Of a stretch of 64,000 nucleotides of DNA, positions 38,301 to 48,940 are shown one piece after another. The first letter of the stretch is position 1, and every line of letters starts with the position of its first letter. Made by a program: the position numbers and the translations under genes. This stretch comes from Diprion similis (taxonomy: Eukaryota > Arthropoda > Insecta > Hymenoptera > Diprionidae), in the NCBI RefSeq assembly GCF_021155765.1, contig NC_060110.1, positions 18,064,001-18,128,000 of the forward strand, in the 5' to 3' direction. A model generated the notes under the pieces. That model ran no database searches and was not told the origin of the DNA. It worked only from the letters and a program-made list of their open reading frames with translations.

Positions 38301-40099
38301 TCCTCGCATCCGCGATTCTTGCATATATACATAAATATATACGTTTTTGATATTCGTGACATCTTTTATTTATCAGATTCAAGCGTGACCCAGAGTTCAC
38401 CAGACGGTGAGTCCTGCGATGACAAGTCAACTGATGCAGACTACATTACGGATCCATGGCTTCTTAAAACTTACTTGCATCGCAGCCGGCATGATGGCAT
38501 TGGAATAGACGGACTTAGCAAAGGCCGGTCCTTTCCTCACGATCGCAGGGGAAGCCTAGAACAGGTCATACAAATCGTATGTAAATACAAAAACTTTATA
38601 TATTGCAACATAAAAAATTAATTCTTTCCACAACCATCGTGCGAAACTATAATAATGTGCGCAATAGGTATATAATTACTACCGCATATTAGATAATAAT
38701 TAATCTGGCCGATAAGATATAATTATAGTTACGAATTTCAAACACTTACAAAATTCTGAAATTTAGATATAAAATGAATATGGGACTGGACAATAATAAT
38801 AATAATAATAATAATAATCTCGATGGTGAAAAGGGTTCATTGGCCAAGCGTGCGTAGAGTGTGCGTGTCGGGTGGTACAGGAATGTGTTTCCAATTTCTT
38901 TAGTCACGCAGAAAATATATTTTGCACGCATGTCCCGATGACCACGAAAAATGTTTTTTCGTCCAGAAAAATGCCTGCATTCATCGTTCATCATTTTCAC
39001 TCACAATCAGTCTCTGACGATCAGGTACAGGAAGAATAAAGTCTAGAACATGCCATGCCCAACATGATTCATCGTGCCATAGAGATCTAATCCGGCTTTA
39101 AGATTTGGTTCGGCGATACCGATATCGGCTCAAATCGCATAGCGAAGTGTCTCGCGTCCGTGAACAACACATGACATATAAGTATAAGAAGGGCGATGAC
39201 TACTCAGGGTTAGTTTTACACTGGTATATAGTTAAGCGAAATGTCAAGCGCGAAGCTCTCGGCCGAGACACCCGAGGGAAATCAGGACTACGAATTTATG
39301 TATCATTTTCACATTAATATACCTACACGTGACATGCGTACAACCACGTGTTTCATGTTACACCCATATATACATATATATATATATATATATACATATC
39401 ATACGTGCATATATGGAAATATACTCGACGGCGTAGATAATCACGTGCAATGACGGATAACAAAGTCCCGGCGGGCATCGCGAGAGATCCGTGAAAGATT
39501 TTCGAATAATTTATATGTAAGAGTAAGTGAATCCAGGTGGTCTCGATGTAAAACCTTGACAGTTAGAATGACGGCGAGGCGAATCAAAAGGCAACGCGCA
39601 TAGCTACGGTGACCTGGTGCAACCGTTTAATTCTATATGGATTTGGAACATGATTGCCTGCCCACCCATCGGTACCCTGCATGCTCGAGATGATCGGGTA
39701 TGGCCGTTGAAAATCAAAGCATTGCAAAAGCATCCCACACATGTACTTTATTACCTGGTAATCGACGTTGGAGTGTCACGCGTGTGTCTAGGTAGGTACT
39801 GAACAAATATTTTTCGTTTCTTCGTCTTCAAGAAACGCGGCAGATTAATGGAATTCAAAATATCATTTTCTACTTCTTACCTCGCAGCCGGATAGCCGAA
39901 AGATGTGAAAACAAATTATACAGAGTCAATAAGAGAACTTGAGAATTGTGGGTAAATATCACGGTAACATTACCATCGGTACAATATATGAAAGAGTTAA
40001 AAAAGCATGCCAAAAAAAATTAAACAGCAAAAAACAAACAACACAATCACTTACCCCGTGAACGACGAACAGGATGAAAAGGCAGCACACCAGTCTCAT
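35363..40099 (-). CDS. Uncharacterised secreted protein with acidic middle region; three exons, 357 aa
   Basis: I do not recognise this gene. Exons are 40099-40055, 38134-37491 and 35747-35363. Both introns are GT-AG (about 1.9 and 1.7 kb), phases 0 and 2, joining to 1074 nt. Exon 1 encodes only MRLVCCLFILFVVHG; with VIFHAVG at the start of exon 2 this is a convincing signal peptide. Exon 2 encodes an acidic, Glu/Pro/Ser-rich region, probably disordered, with short repeats of a Pro-Glu-x-Asn-x-Glu type (about residues 115-150). Exon 3 encodes a more structured, probably helical domain (about 240-357) with an N-glycosylation sequon at N254 and Gly-rich hinge ETSGGGAGVQ. The two parts differ so much that the gene may have been assembled from separate modules. 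Secretion is well supported; function is unknown. Minus-strand AATAAA at 35169-35174 fits a 3' UTR of about 190 bases. Confidence 0.75.
38792..38818. repeat. (AAT)n microsatellite
   Basis: Nine AAT units inside the first intron of the 357-aa secreted-protein gene. Confidence 0.95.
39365..39395. repeat. (AT)n microsatellite
   Basis: TA-rich simple repeat, interrupted by single C, in the first intron of the 357-aa secreted-protein gene. Confidence 0.9.
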
Positions 40100-40655
40100 G
40101 ATTATTACCCACGCAGTACGTCCAGTTTTAGGTTTTAGATCCGATAATAGGTATAATAACGCAAGTCCAAGAGACCTCCCCTCGATCCTCGAGGCTGCAG
40201 CTCAAATCCGTCGATCCGTCGAAATCTGCAGCGTTGATTTTCTGTCGCTGACAAGCTGTGCTTGACGACAGGCAGGTTGGTAACTCGAGACTGGTCTTCT
40301 TGAAAAGACTTCTCTTGTAACGGTTTCGGAGCCTCCTATCCCACCCACACATACATAATGTCGTGACTCACTCACACACCCTGCAGGTTACAACCGACTT
40401 AATTGAGATACATACACCGTCTCCTTCGGGCACGTATTACACGCACGACGTGCATCCGTGATACGTATGTTCTACGCAAGTAACTCAGTTTCACGCGTCC
40501 GTGTATCCTGACTAACGATTCGAATATTATATTCGTGTATAATGCGGATACAATGCGATATATGTATGATACATACGTGTTATTGGTGATCGCGATGCCC
40601 GGAGGAAAAGGATATTGCCAGTCGGGTTTTTAACAGTGCCTTGGATCAGGCGTAT

Positions 40656-40720
40656 CTCCCTCCCTCCCTCCCTCCCTCCCTCTCCAGCCCTCTCGCTCTC
40701 GCTCTCTCGGTCTCTCTCTG
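40656..40720. repeat. (CCCT)n followed by CT-rich repeat
   Basis: About seven CCCT units followed by interrupted CT repeats, about 0.6 kb upstream of the start codon of the 357-aa secreted-protein gene. Confidence 0.92.
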
Positions 40721-41856
40721 CGCAAACCAATTGTGAGTTCGAAGAAAAGAGGATTGATATATTCATATGAATATTGTACCGTTCCTTAATGTCGTTTTGT
40801 ATTTTTTTTATACACAAGGGGAATCGAGTCGTTCATTTTACGACGTGACTACGTAATCGATCGTCATTCGGTATTCGTACGAGCTCGTTTATTACCTCAT
40901 ACTGGTGTTTTTACGAAGACTCTCGGTGTAACTTTAAATTAACTTGTCGATTCTGACGTTTGTTGCAGTTTTAGCAACTTCCAGGCGTTTTGGTGTGCCG
41001 GTATAAAGGAGGGAAGGAAACGTGACGATCCAAGGATATCTACACCTTTGAAAATGGAAATATCCACCCTTTCTGTGGGCTGTATAATTAAAGAAATAGA
41101 TGAAACCAGCAGGATGATAAAGTCAGCTGCCTTGTGTCGGGGACAAATTCATTCACTGTCAGTAAGAATGATCGTTCCTTGAACTCGGGAGTCGGATCGA
41201 AGGTTGAATAATAAACGAGATATTTAAGCAGCTGGCGTCTGATCGATTTGATAAAGGTTTAATGGAGGATGCAGGAGTTCTACCGTAGGACGTGGGTTTT
41301 ATGACCTTGCTACGGATGCAGGCTTCAACGATGAGATTGAACAAGATATTGTAGAGATGAGGGAACGCGCAGCCTCGAGACAAGTCCGGCAAATCTCAAG
41401 GACAGTTGGCATAAGGTGTAGGTATGAGCGTTATACCCAACGCGTATACCTTATTATACATGTTCGATGACGCTGAGTCGCCGCAGAGTTTGCAGTCTGC
41501 TTAAAACAGCAGGACCGGTTATATTATCGTCGAATTTTACCTTTTAAATTCCTGTATTAATTTACACTCGTTTATGTACCAACCCAACAAGAAAGAAGGA
41601 GAGATGGCAAGAAATCCCGCCAGCGAACCTGACCGACTTGAAAGGACTACAAGAAGAGAGGAAACATGTTTTTTCCATGAGATTCCATCACACTCTTTGA
41701 TCACGTGCCGCTCATTTTCTTATCGAAATACACCTTTTCTGATGCAACATAGAATAGCTTTGTACCGAAAACTGGACCTGATTAATTCACCCCGTGTTTT
41801 TCTACTGGTGCATGTATTGCGTATAGAGACTTGAAACTTGGTGTCTGTGCAGCAAT

Positions 41857-42224
41857 GTCGAAGGACCATCGAGTTTCTCCCTTTCCAAATATTTTCTTCT
41901 TCCTGATGAAACCCAGCAATTTGAATCTTCGCCTATTTTTGTACCATCAATTGTTCCAGACGTTATAAACCATTCGATGTTCTCTCATAGTCAGTAGCTG
42001 TTTATAGTGATCGATTTCATTGGAGCATGGAACCATCCTTCCAGGAACGTCGAAGGACCATCGAGTTTCTCCCTTTCCAAATATTTTCTTTCTCCCGATG
42101 AAACCCGGCCGTTTGAATCTCGCCTACTTTAGTACCATCAATTGTTCCGGACGTTATAAACCATTCCATGTTCTCTCAGTAGCTGTTTACAGTGATTGAT
42201 TTCACTGGAAGATGAAATCATCCT
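41857..42224. repeat. Two-copy tandem duplication, unit about 192 bp
   Basis: Copy 1 begins GTCGAAGGACCATCGAGTTT at 41857 and copy 2 begins with the same 20 bases at 42049, so the period is 192. Copy 2 is shorter by about 15 bases owing to small deletions and ends near 42224. The copies look about 90% identical with scattered substitutions, so the duplication is not brand-new. Neither copy codes for protein. It sits 230-590 bases upstream of the TATA box of the 213-aa secreted-protein gene, so the unit might carry regulatory sites. Confidence 0.9.
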
Positions 42225-42450
42225 TTGAGCCGATGGGTAACCGAGCGATCTAATACAGCCCACATACCGTATAGTATTGAAAAAACGAAATTGCTCAAGG
42301 CTCTTCGATATCTGTATACGTGTAATAGACCATAACGCAACAGACGGCAGGAACGGATATTGCGGTGAGTTAATCCCGTTAAATTTATCTCTAAGCGGTG
42401 GATATGGGGGCACCCCTATAACATCGCATCGGTCAGTGCCGATAAGAGTC

Positions 42451-42456
42451 TATAAA
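42451..42456 (+). promoter_or_regulatory. TATA box of the 213-aa secreted-protein gene
   Basis: TATAAA on the plus strand, 129 bases upstream of the start codon at 42580. This predicts transcription start near 42481 and a leader of about 100 bases. Confidence 0.4.
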
Positions 42457-42579
42457 GCGGACGGGTTCGACTCGCTTCGGGTTAGACTTACGGCAAGTAT
42501 ACGTCCAGGAAAAGCATCGACGGAAGTTTATTGGCAATCGTTAATTGCCGAAGATCACGGAAGGAAGTAAACTCCAGCC

Positions 42580-43293
42580 ATGCTGTCTATCCTGTCGCTG
42601 TTCTTACTGCTAATTCTCTCGGTGAGAACACCCGTCACAAACTTTGTTCAATAAAAACACTGACAATCTTTCGTTTCCAATGTCTGTTTCCAGAGCGCGA
42701 AAGTCGATTCCAAGCCCATCGACGGCACCTCGGAAACGGGCGTAGGGAACGAAATAGACACGGGATTGCAGGGGGATTATAAGAGGGAAGCCGAGGTTGG
42801 AGAAGTTCCCGGACCCTCTGCGAGGACGTCGAACGAGCAGTTAACATCCAGCGCGAAGAGGGTTTCGCCTCCGACGTCATCGTCCTTGTCGGAAAAGGAA
42901 AAGTCGACTAGCACGCGAAATGCCACGGATGATAATGGCGCGCATCGACAGCAAGGACTTTCCTGGATCCTCGCACCCTTTGCGCAGAAGGTCCAATTCT
43001 CCCCCCAAACCTTCTTCCAGGACAGGATTGGACAGCTCAAGGAGAACTTGAACCACCTCGGCTCGATCGTTCCCAACGAACGAAGCAACGGCAGCAAACA
43101 ACTCGCTAATGGGCCCCTCGCCAATCTGATTGGGTTAAACGACTCCGGATTTTACACGAACAGGTTTGATCCTGCCGGGTTCTTCGGCGGTAACGGATGG
43201 TTCGCAAATAAAGGAGGCATCCTTGGTGGTCCTGGAGCCTTTGTTTCGACTGGTAGTTTTCTTACGGACTATCCGACTGCTTATAGAAAATAA
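42580..43293 (+). CDS. Uncharacterised secreted protein with dibasic sites and Gly-rich C-terminus; two exons, 213 aa
   Basis: I do not recognise this gene. Exon 1 (42580-42621) encodes MLSILSLFLLLILS, the hydrophobic core of a signal peptide. Exon 2 (42694-43293) begins SAKVDSKP. The intron is GT-AG, 72 bases, phase 0, and total coding length is 642 nt. The mature N-terminal half is polar and Ser/Thr-rich with two Lys-Arg pairs (44-45 and 69-70) that could be convertase sites. The C-terminal half starts with a segment WILAPFAQKVQF and ends in a Gly/Phe-rich stretch (about 177-203; GFFGGNGWFANKGG, then ILGGPGAFV). Three N-glycosylation sequons are present (N90, N146, N163). No cysteine is present in the mature part. 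Cuticle or silk-associated protein, processed prohormone or secreted effector are all possible. It diverges from the 357-aa secreted-protein gene and shares its exon plan. Confidence 0.75.
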
Positions 43294-44064
43294 CACCGCG
43301 CTGTGCAACGAAAATCATTCTTCAACTTGACCTGACAAAGTGGAAACTTTTTTATAAGTCTTTCGGCATGTTATGTGACCGAGGAAAGCTTACCGTTCCC
43401 AGAAGAATGTGTTGAGTTCAGTTTATATGCTTGAGATGAAGCTTGATTTTTCTAGTAGTTTATGGATACATCTTTCGATTCTGCCTTCCACGCGAGATCG
43501 TAGAAACTACGGGATATAATTTCCGTTGTAACTAAATTAACGATGCAACGATGTAGATGCATATACTCGAAAGAAAGAGTCATCGATGAAAATTGCAAAG
43601 AATATCATTTCAAACATTTGTTGATACAGAATTTAGAAAAAAGAAAAACAATGAATTAATTGTATCACATTGCCTGAAATAGTCTACTCGTGTGTTGAAA
43701 ACTTGATGGTTCCAACTGAACTTTAACTCCCTGGTGAAATTTGATGAAATTTCACGTACCTTGCAAGTTAACAATTAAATATGATAAAAATCACTCACTT
43801 TTGGACTGTTTGCTACGAATATCTAAAACAATTCTGATAAAATTCAACGCTTTTCTTCACACCATCAAATTCGCGACATCAAAATGTAGGCACATTAAAA
43901 ACATTCATTCGATTCCTACGACAGGATTTCTTTTTGTGACTACAATTTTCCGCCTCATGTAAAGACCTTCATTCAAATAATGTATCGGTTGTTGTACGAA
44001 TTTGGTTAAGTTTTCATAGAACGAAAAGTAATTTATACATCTATTACAACCACCGCAGTTGACA

Positions 44065-44068
<4 letters not shown>

Positions 44069-44097
<29 letters not shown>
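44069..44097. repeat. (GA)n microsatellite
   Basis: About 14 uninterrupted GA units. GA repeats can bind GAGA-type factors in insects, but no promoter is evident next to this one. Confidence 0.95.
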
Positions 44098-44803
44098 CAC
44101 GCAGTATTATTGGCGAATGAAAATAAATCCGCTAACTCTCGGAAGTCTTAACGGTGAGTAAATTGAATAAGTATACGACGAAGTCGGCCACAGTAACGCT
44201 CACAATCAGCAGAGGTAAACTCTGTTCACGTTATTTCAATTACGGCATTGAGATCACCGGGGATTCGCGGAGAAAGAGGAGATTTATTCAATTCGTAAAC
44301 TAAAATAATATGTTGTGGGAATTGAATCCACGGAGGGGATCGGCCATTGGCGGAGAAAAGTTTAGCGAGTGATAAAACTTTCAGAGTTTGCGGATAGTTT
44401 GAAAACTATAGTGGGACGCTGGAAGCTTAGACTCTGGAGAGCTTAAAGCTGGCCGTTAACTGTTATAGGTATGACATGTAGATATATGCGGAGGAAAAGT
44501 TCGTTTCAGATTCGAAAGCGAACAGTGTGGCGCGAGCTCGTTTGCGCGAGCTTTACAATTTTAAGAAAACTCCCCCTTCGCCTGTTTACTTGGACAACTT
44601 CCGCCCTCTTCCTGGTTCGCTGAGGGTAAAAGTTGTTAATTAATCGTTTGGGGCGTGTGATCTTCAGTATCTGCCTCGCTTATATACTCGCCATTCTTTT
44701 TGCCCGCCCTCCGAGCAGTGAGGTTTTTTAATATCCTGCGGAAAAGTTAACGGAAATTCCTGATTGCTTTGATTCTAGCAGCTTTAATGGACGAGAGAAA
44801 AAA

Positions 44804-44804
44804 A

Positions 44805-44841
<37 letters not shown>
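44804..44841. repeat. (AC)n-(AT)n compound microsatellite
   Basis: About eight AC units followed directly by about eleven AT units. Confidence 0.95.
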
Positions 44842-45821
44842 CGTAGCTTTTGATATTTGAAGAGCGATCTCCTTTCTTCGGTTTATTATCAGCCTGCAAG
44901 ATTGAATTGTTTGCTCAGTTCCTCGGCGGAGATTGGTGATTCGTCACGAGCCAATTATCTAATAGCTGCCACGGTCTCGCGATGACGTGGCAGGATTGTT
45001 GACTGTTCAATCAAGATTATTATCAACATATAGCCGCGATTGAAATTGTCACGCCGATGTAGTACTACGCAATTTATGTAAATAAACGGTTCCTCGCGAA
45101 GCTTATAGATTAATTATACCTACACCTACCTACGTTCGTCGAATGATCACTCGTTCGTAACACAACCGCCATAAATTGAATTACGCAATTTCCTTCGAAC
45201 GATGTCTGCGACCCACTTTCCATACACAACTAATTAATTATCGTTCAAAGATTCGATTCTGAATTTGGGGATAAAAATATCCGAGGATGAAACAATATTT
45301 TTCAAATAAATACATCTTAGCTGTGAAACCGACGGGAGGAATCAAAATTCCCCGATGATATTGGAAACGCGTAAAATTTGTATACACCAGACCCAGACAC
45401 TCGTTTCATTCCTCCGCCTGCAGGGAAAAGGAAAGAGGAGAAACGAGGTAAAGGAACGGGGGGCGCGATCCTCGAGTCAAGTTGGCACCTGACCCCTTTC
45501 GACCTAATTGGCGACCCATTTCTCTGAATCAAGACACCGCCCTCAGTGCCAAGCAAATCCTTTCTGTACACGCCAAGTCAGCAACCGAGTCGAGGGCTGT
45601 GCCAATATCTGAAGAATGTTGATCACTGTACCCGAAGTATCGGAAAACATTTGTACGATAAAAACGTACACCCCTGATATCGGTGATGAATATTAGAACA
45701 AAGTGATCGAGTGATATCGTTTCAGGGAAGATTTTTTTTTTGCGGTCAACCAAATTACTTACCTGATACTTATTCTCAAATTTTTCTAATAAATCAATCA
45801 GATGACTTCCCTCCAAACGTA

Positions 45822-45859
45822 TTATAATAATAACAACAACAACAATAATGATAATAATT
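45822..45859. repeat. AAT/AAC triplet repeat
   Basis: Interrupted AAT and AAC triplets, immediately upstream (on the minus strand) of the candidate small exon at 45816-45763. Confidence 0.85.
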
Positions 45860-46349
45860 AAGGACGTAACCGCACACTTCTAACGTCTCTCTTGAAAATT
45901 CACTTTTGGTTTCAAGGGTGCAAATACTACTCCGACCTCGTCTTTCCACGGTACCGTGTATGAATAAGTAAACTGGCGTTCTTCGCTGTGGAAATTATAC
46001 ATATATCACCCCCACGAAGTTCGCTCGTCGAGGTAGGTATAACATTTTTCTGGTTGACTGTCGCAGCGTTTATTCGCGTTCATCCCCGTCCACCCTCGCT
46101 CACTTCTGGCCAATGTCCCCCATATGTGACCCCAGATTTTTCCGCCACGCATTCGCCCGTCCATATCACTAATCGCGTAAGGTTGGCCAACGCGAAATTA
46201 TCGGAATTTTACCCCTGTTCGGATGTTCATCCGAAATCAGCCCTTTCTGTACGAATCAGAGCTTTCAAGCTAGAAATTAAACGTTACCGTGTGCGTGGAA
46301 CCGATGACAGGTAGGTGAGCGAGCTGATAGGAAAATAAGAGTTGTACAA

Positions 46350-46378
46350 AGAGAGACAGAGAGAGAGAGAGAGAGAGA
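46350..46378. repeat. (GA)n microsatellite
   Basis: GAGAGACA followed by about ten GA units. Confidence 0.95.
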
Positions 46379-48876
46379 TGAATGGAGAACACGCGCAAAC
46401 GTAAAAAAAAAGGGAAAGTTGTCGATGGGGAATTTAATTATGCGGGAGGCGGACGAACGTGCGTTTTATCCTGCAGGTTGGCACATTTACGTTTACCAGT
46501 TTCTTGGTAAAAGGTAAAACTAACGATCGCGAAAGTAATTCTCATCTCATCCCTTACCAACTTATTCGCCAACCTTCGCGTAATTGCATCTCCATATTTA
46601 CGGCTGGTAATCCGAAGGCTTCTTGCGGCTAAGAGCTCGCAAAAATTTTCTCGGTAAATCAATTTCTCATACCAAGACTCATCTACTCCTGCGAGGACAG
46701 CGTATAACGAATAACAGTTTCAAATTCTCGGTTCAAAAAGAAAGAGAAAGAGAGATAGAGAGGGGCGGGAGGGTTAAGGGAGAAGAAAAGGATATCACCG
46801 CGGCAGTTCATCGGAGTAAAACACTCGCAATCACGATTATGGTAAGTCTTAGAAAGTCAAACGGCAAGCACCAATTCACATGTTAAACTTTATATTCACC
46901 AAGTTTGTTTTTCCACTCCGATCGTAAAAGCATCGAAAAGTTGGATGAACGCGATTTTATCAATTCACATTTTGTACCGTCAGCAGTATAAGATAAACTC
47001 TGCCTCGAAGATGGGGTTGTGAGCTGTGCGGAACTTGAGCTATGAAACAGTACATCATCAAGAGTATTTATGCTACCGGCAACGAGGCGTGTCGAAGTCG
47101 AGGTCGAAGGTGCTCGTGATTAATGAACTACCGAATACCCCGCAACAATAATTGCTGTAACTACTAGACGAGATGTTAATCACACTGTTCGTAGGAACAC
47201 CAACCGAGCCGCTTTTGCTTTCGAAATAGGGTCCCAAGCGTAGATATGTGGAGCAATCAACGAGTTATGGCGCCTGTTCCTCGTCTAGGAAGCTAGACAC
47301 ACGTGTCTGGAACGAAAAAAATTCATGTAACAGCGAGTAACGACCGCTTAGCTGGTTGTTCCGAGGGAAAAATCGACCAGCAGGTTCCAGTTTCGTATCC
47401 TGACAGCGAGGGTCAGTGAACCTCGAAACCACCCACGCAACAGTCGCATCCTGCAGGACCTGCAGACCTTTGTAGTTTCGTGACATTTAACCAGACCATC
47501 CTCTGTACTTCTCTGTTTACTTGTCCAATCCCACGCTATCCGGTCGCAAATCCTAAGCCAGATCACTTTTAAGCAACCCACTCGTCGACTATCGCGTAGT
47601 CTGTATGTCTTCCAGTTAAAACCGCCGGATCGTACGTCGCGAAATTAGTGCGGAGCCTTTATAACGAGAATTGTAATTCGACTTGTATGTACAGAGTAAC
47701 TAGCGTTACTTTGCCACGAATCGAACGACAGTATCCTTGCGAATTAGCCGCCAGTCGGTTACAGCTTTAGCACGATATCGTGTTTCTGATACGGTGCTGA
47801 TTCTCCTAACGAAATTTGATCCTCCCTATATCACGATGAAGCTCATGCTCCTACGGATACTGTAGCTCCACCGATCCGATTAGCTGATTTGGAACCAATG
47901 TACGTCCCACGATGTCCGTTTAAAGGTACTAAATTTTGACACTAGATATACGGAGTGGTTATTGTGCATCCACTGCATTATCGCAGGCACCATGGTACAG
48001 TTGTTACGACAGGTTTCTTATTCTGATTCTATATATTCACAAAGAGTATGTTTTTCATCTGTAACCAGAAGGTCTAGCTTGTGTGTCTATTTTTATTTTT
48101 TTTATTTTTTTGGAATACACTTAGTTATTAGTAGGGTAGTTTTTTTTTCTTATTTTAACTTTTGCGACGATTTATAATGATAGGGCAACAAGAAAGTTGT
48201 TATACAACCAGTTTATTCAAATGTACTAAACTGAAGAAACGGATCAACGTTGTGAAAATTAACAACTTTAATAATAACGTTAAACATTCATTTGTTCCAT
48301 ACTTTCCTTCAAGCCGAACAGCGTTTCAGATTTATTGCTGCAACACACCCATATCTTACTACAATTCTCCAGTAACGATAAAAGTAATGTGTGCTGTCAA
48401 AACGGTGATGATTAAATTGAAAAAATTTTGGCTAACTTAAAATACATGGAGAACAATTTGTTTTGTCAATTAGGAATTCGAGCATCGGATATTAGCGTTG
48501 AATCGAAATCAAATATATTCCATATAAAAATCGGCACAGACATTTTTCCCAAAACGTGTTGTTGTCAAAAGTTGATCGAGGATGCAAACGCCTCTACCGA
48601 GGTGAACATGTCCACGATCTAGGCCTTCGATTCCGAAGCTCATATCAAAGGTAACTTTGATTAACCGGAGAGTCCGCAAGTTGAAACGGGAATTAACCTC
48701 TTTTATCCGAACCCCCTCTACGTCTTCATCTTCTTCTTCTTCCGCTTCTTCGTTTCAGCGAAGGAACTTTTGTTGACAGTATTATTACAGCCCCTTTATC
48801 GCCTGCGACGGAGTTACAGAATGACGAGTTACCCTCGCAGAGCGAGGTGTGACGCAGAGCGTCGGATCCAGAGGCT

Positions 48877-48931
48877 CCTCGTCCTCGTCCTCGTCGTCGT
48901 CGTCGTCGACGTCGACGTCGACGTCGTCGTC
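48877..48931. repeat. CGT/GAC triplet repeat
   Basis: About 18 triplets of CGT, CCT and GAC type. It encodes runs of Ser, Val/Leu or Asp/Thr depending on frame and strand, which is why several frames stay open here. Confidence 0.9.
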
Positions 48932-48934
48932 ATG

Positions 48935-48940
48935 TATAAA
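48935..48940 (+). promoter_or_regulatory. Candidate TATA box
   Basis: TATAAA followed by GC-rich sequence. If used, transcription would begin near 48965. No coding exon was found downstream in the window. Confidence 0.25.

Larger units (their letters stand above)
40100..42450. other. Intergenic region between two divergent secreted-protein genes
   Basis: The 357-aa gene reads left from 40099 and the 213-aa gene reads right from 42580, so both 5' flanks are here. No gene seen. It contains a CCCT-rich microsatellite (40656-40720) and a 192-bp tandem duplication (41857-42224). A 77-codon minus-strand open frame at 41159-41392 faintly resembles a reverse-transcriptase motif but is too short and lacks the catalytic aspartates. 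Confidence 0.5.
43294..48760. other. Intergenic region with several microsatellites
   Basis: No gene I can support. The first few hundred bases should be the 3' UTR of the 213-aa gene; the AATAAA near 44124 is a possible end. One feature of interest is a short minus-strand open stretch, 45816-45763, that starts with Met and ends at a strong CAG/GTAAGT donor site; see findings. Microsatellites are listed separately. Confidence 0.5.

Noticed and set aside
41159-41392. Minus-strand frame with a stretch (RGCAFPHLYNILFNLIVE) faintly like the reverse-transcriptase RQG...P..FN motif
   Set aside because: Only one motif-like segment; the YADD catalytic box is missing and there are no neighbouring retrotransposon parts. 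It could be a worn remnant but does not reach the level of a call.
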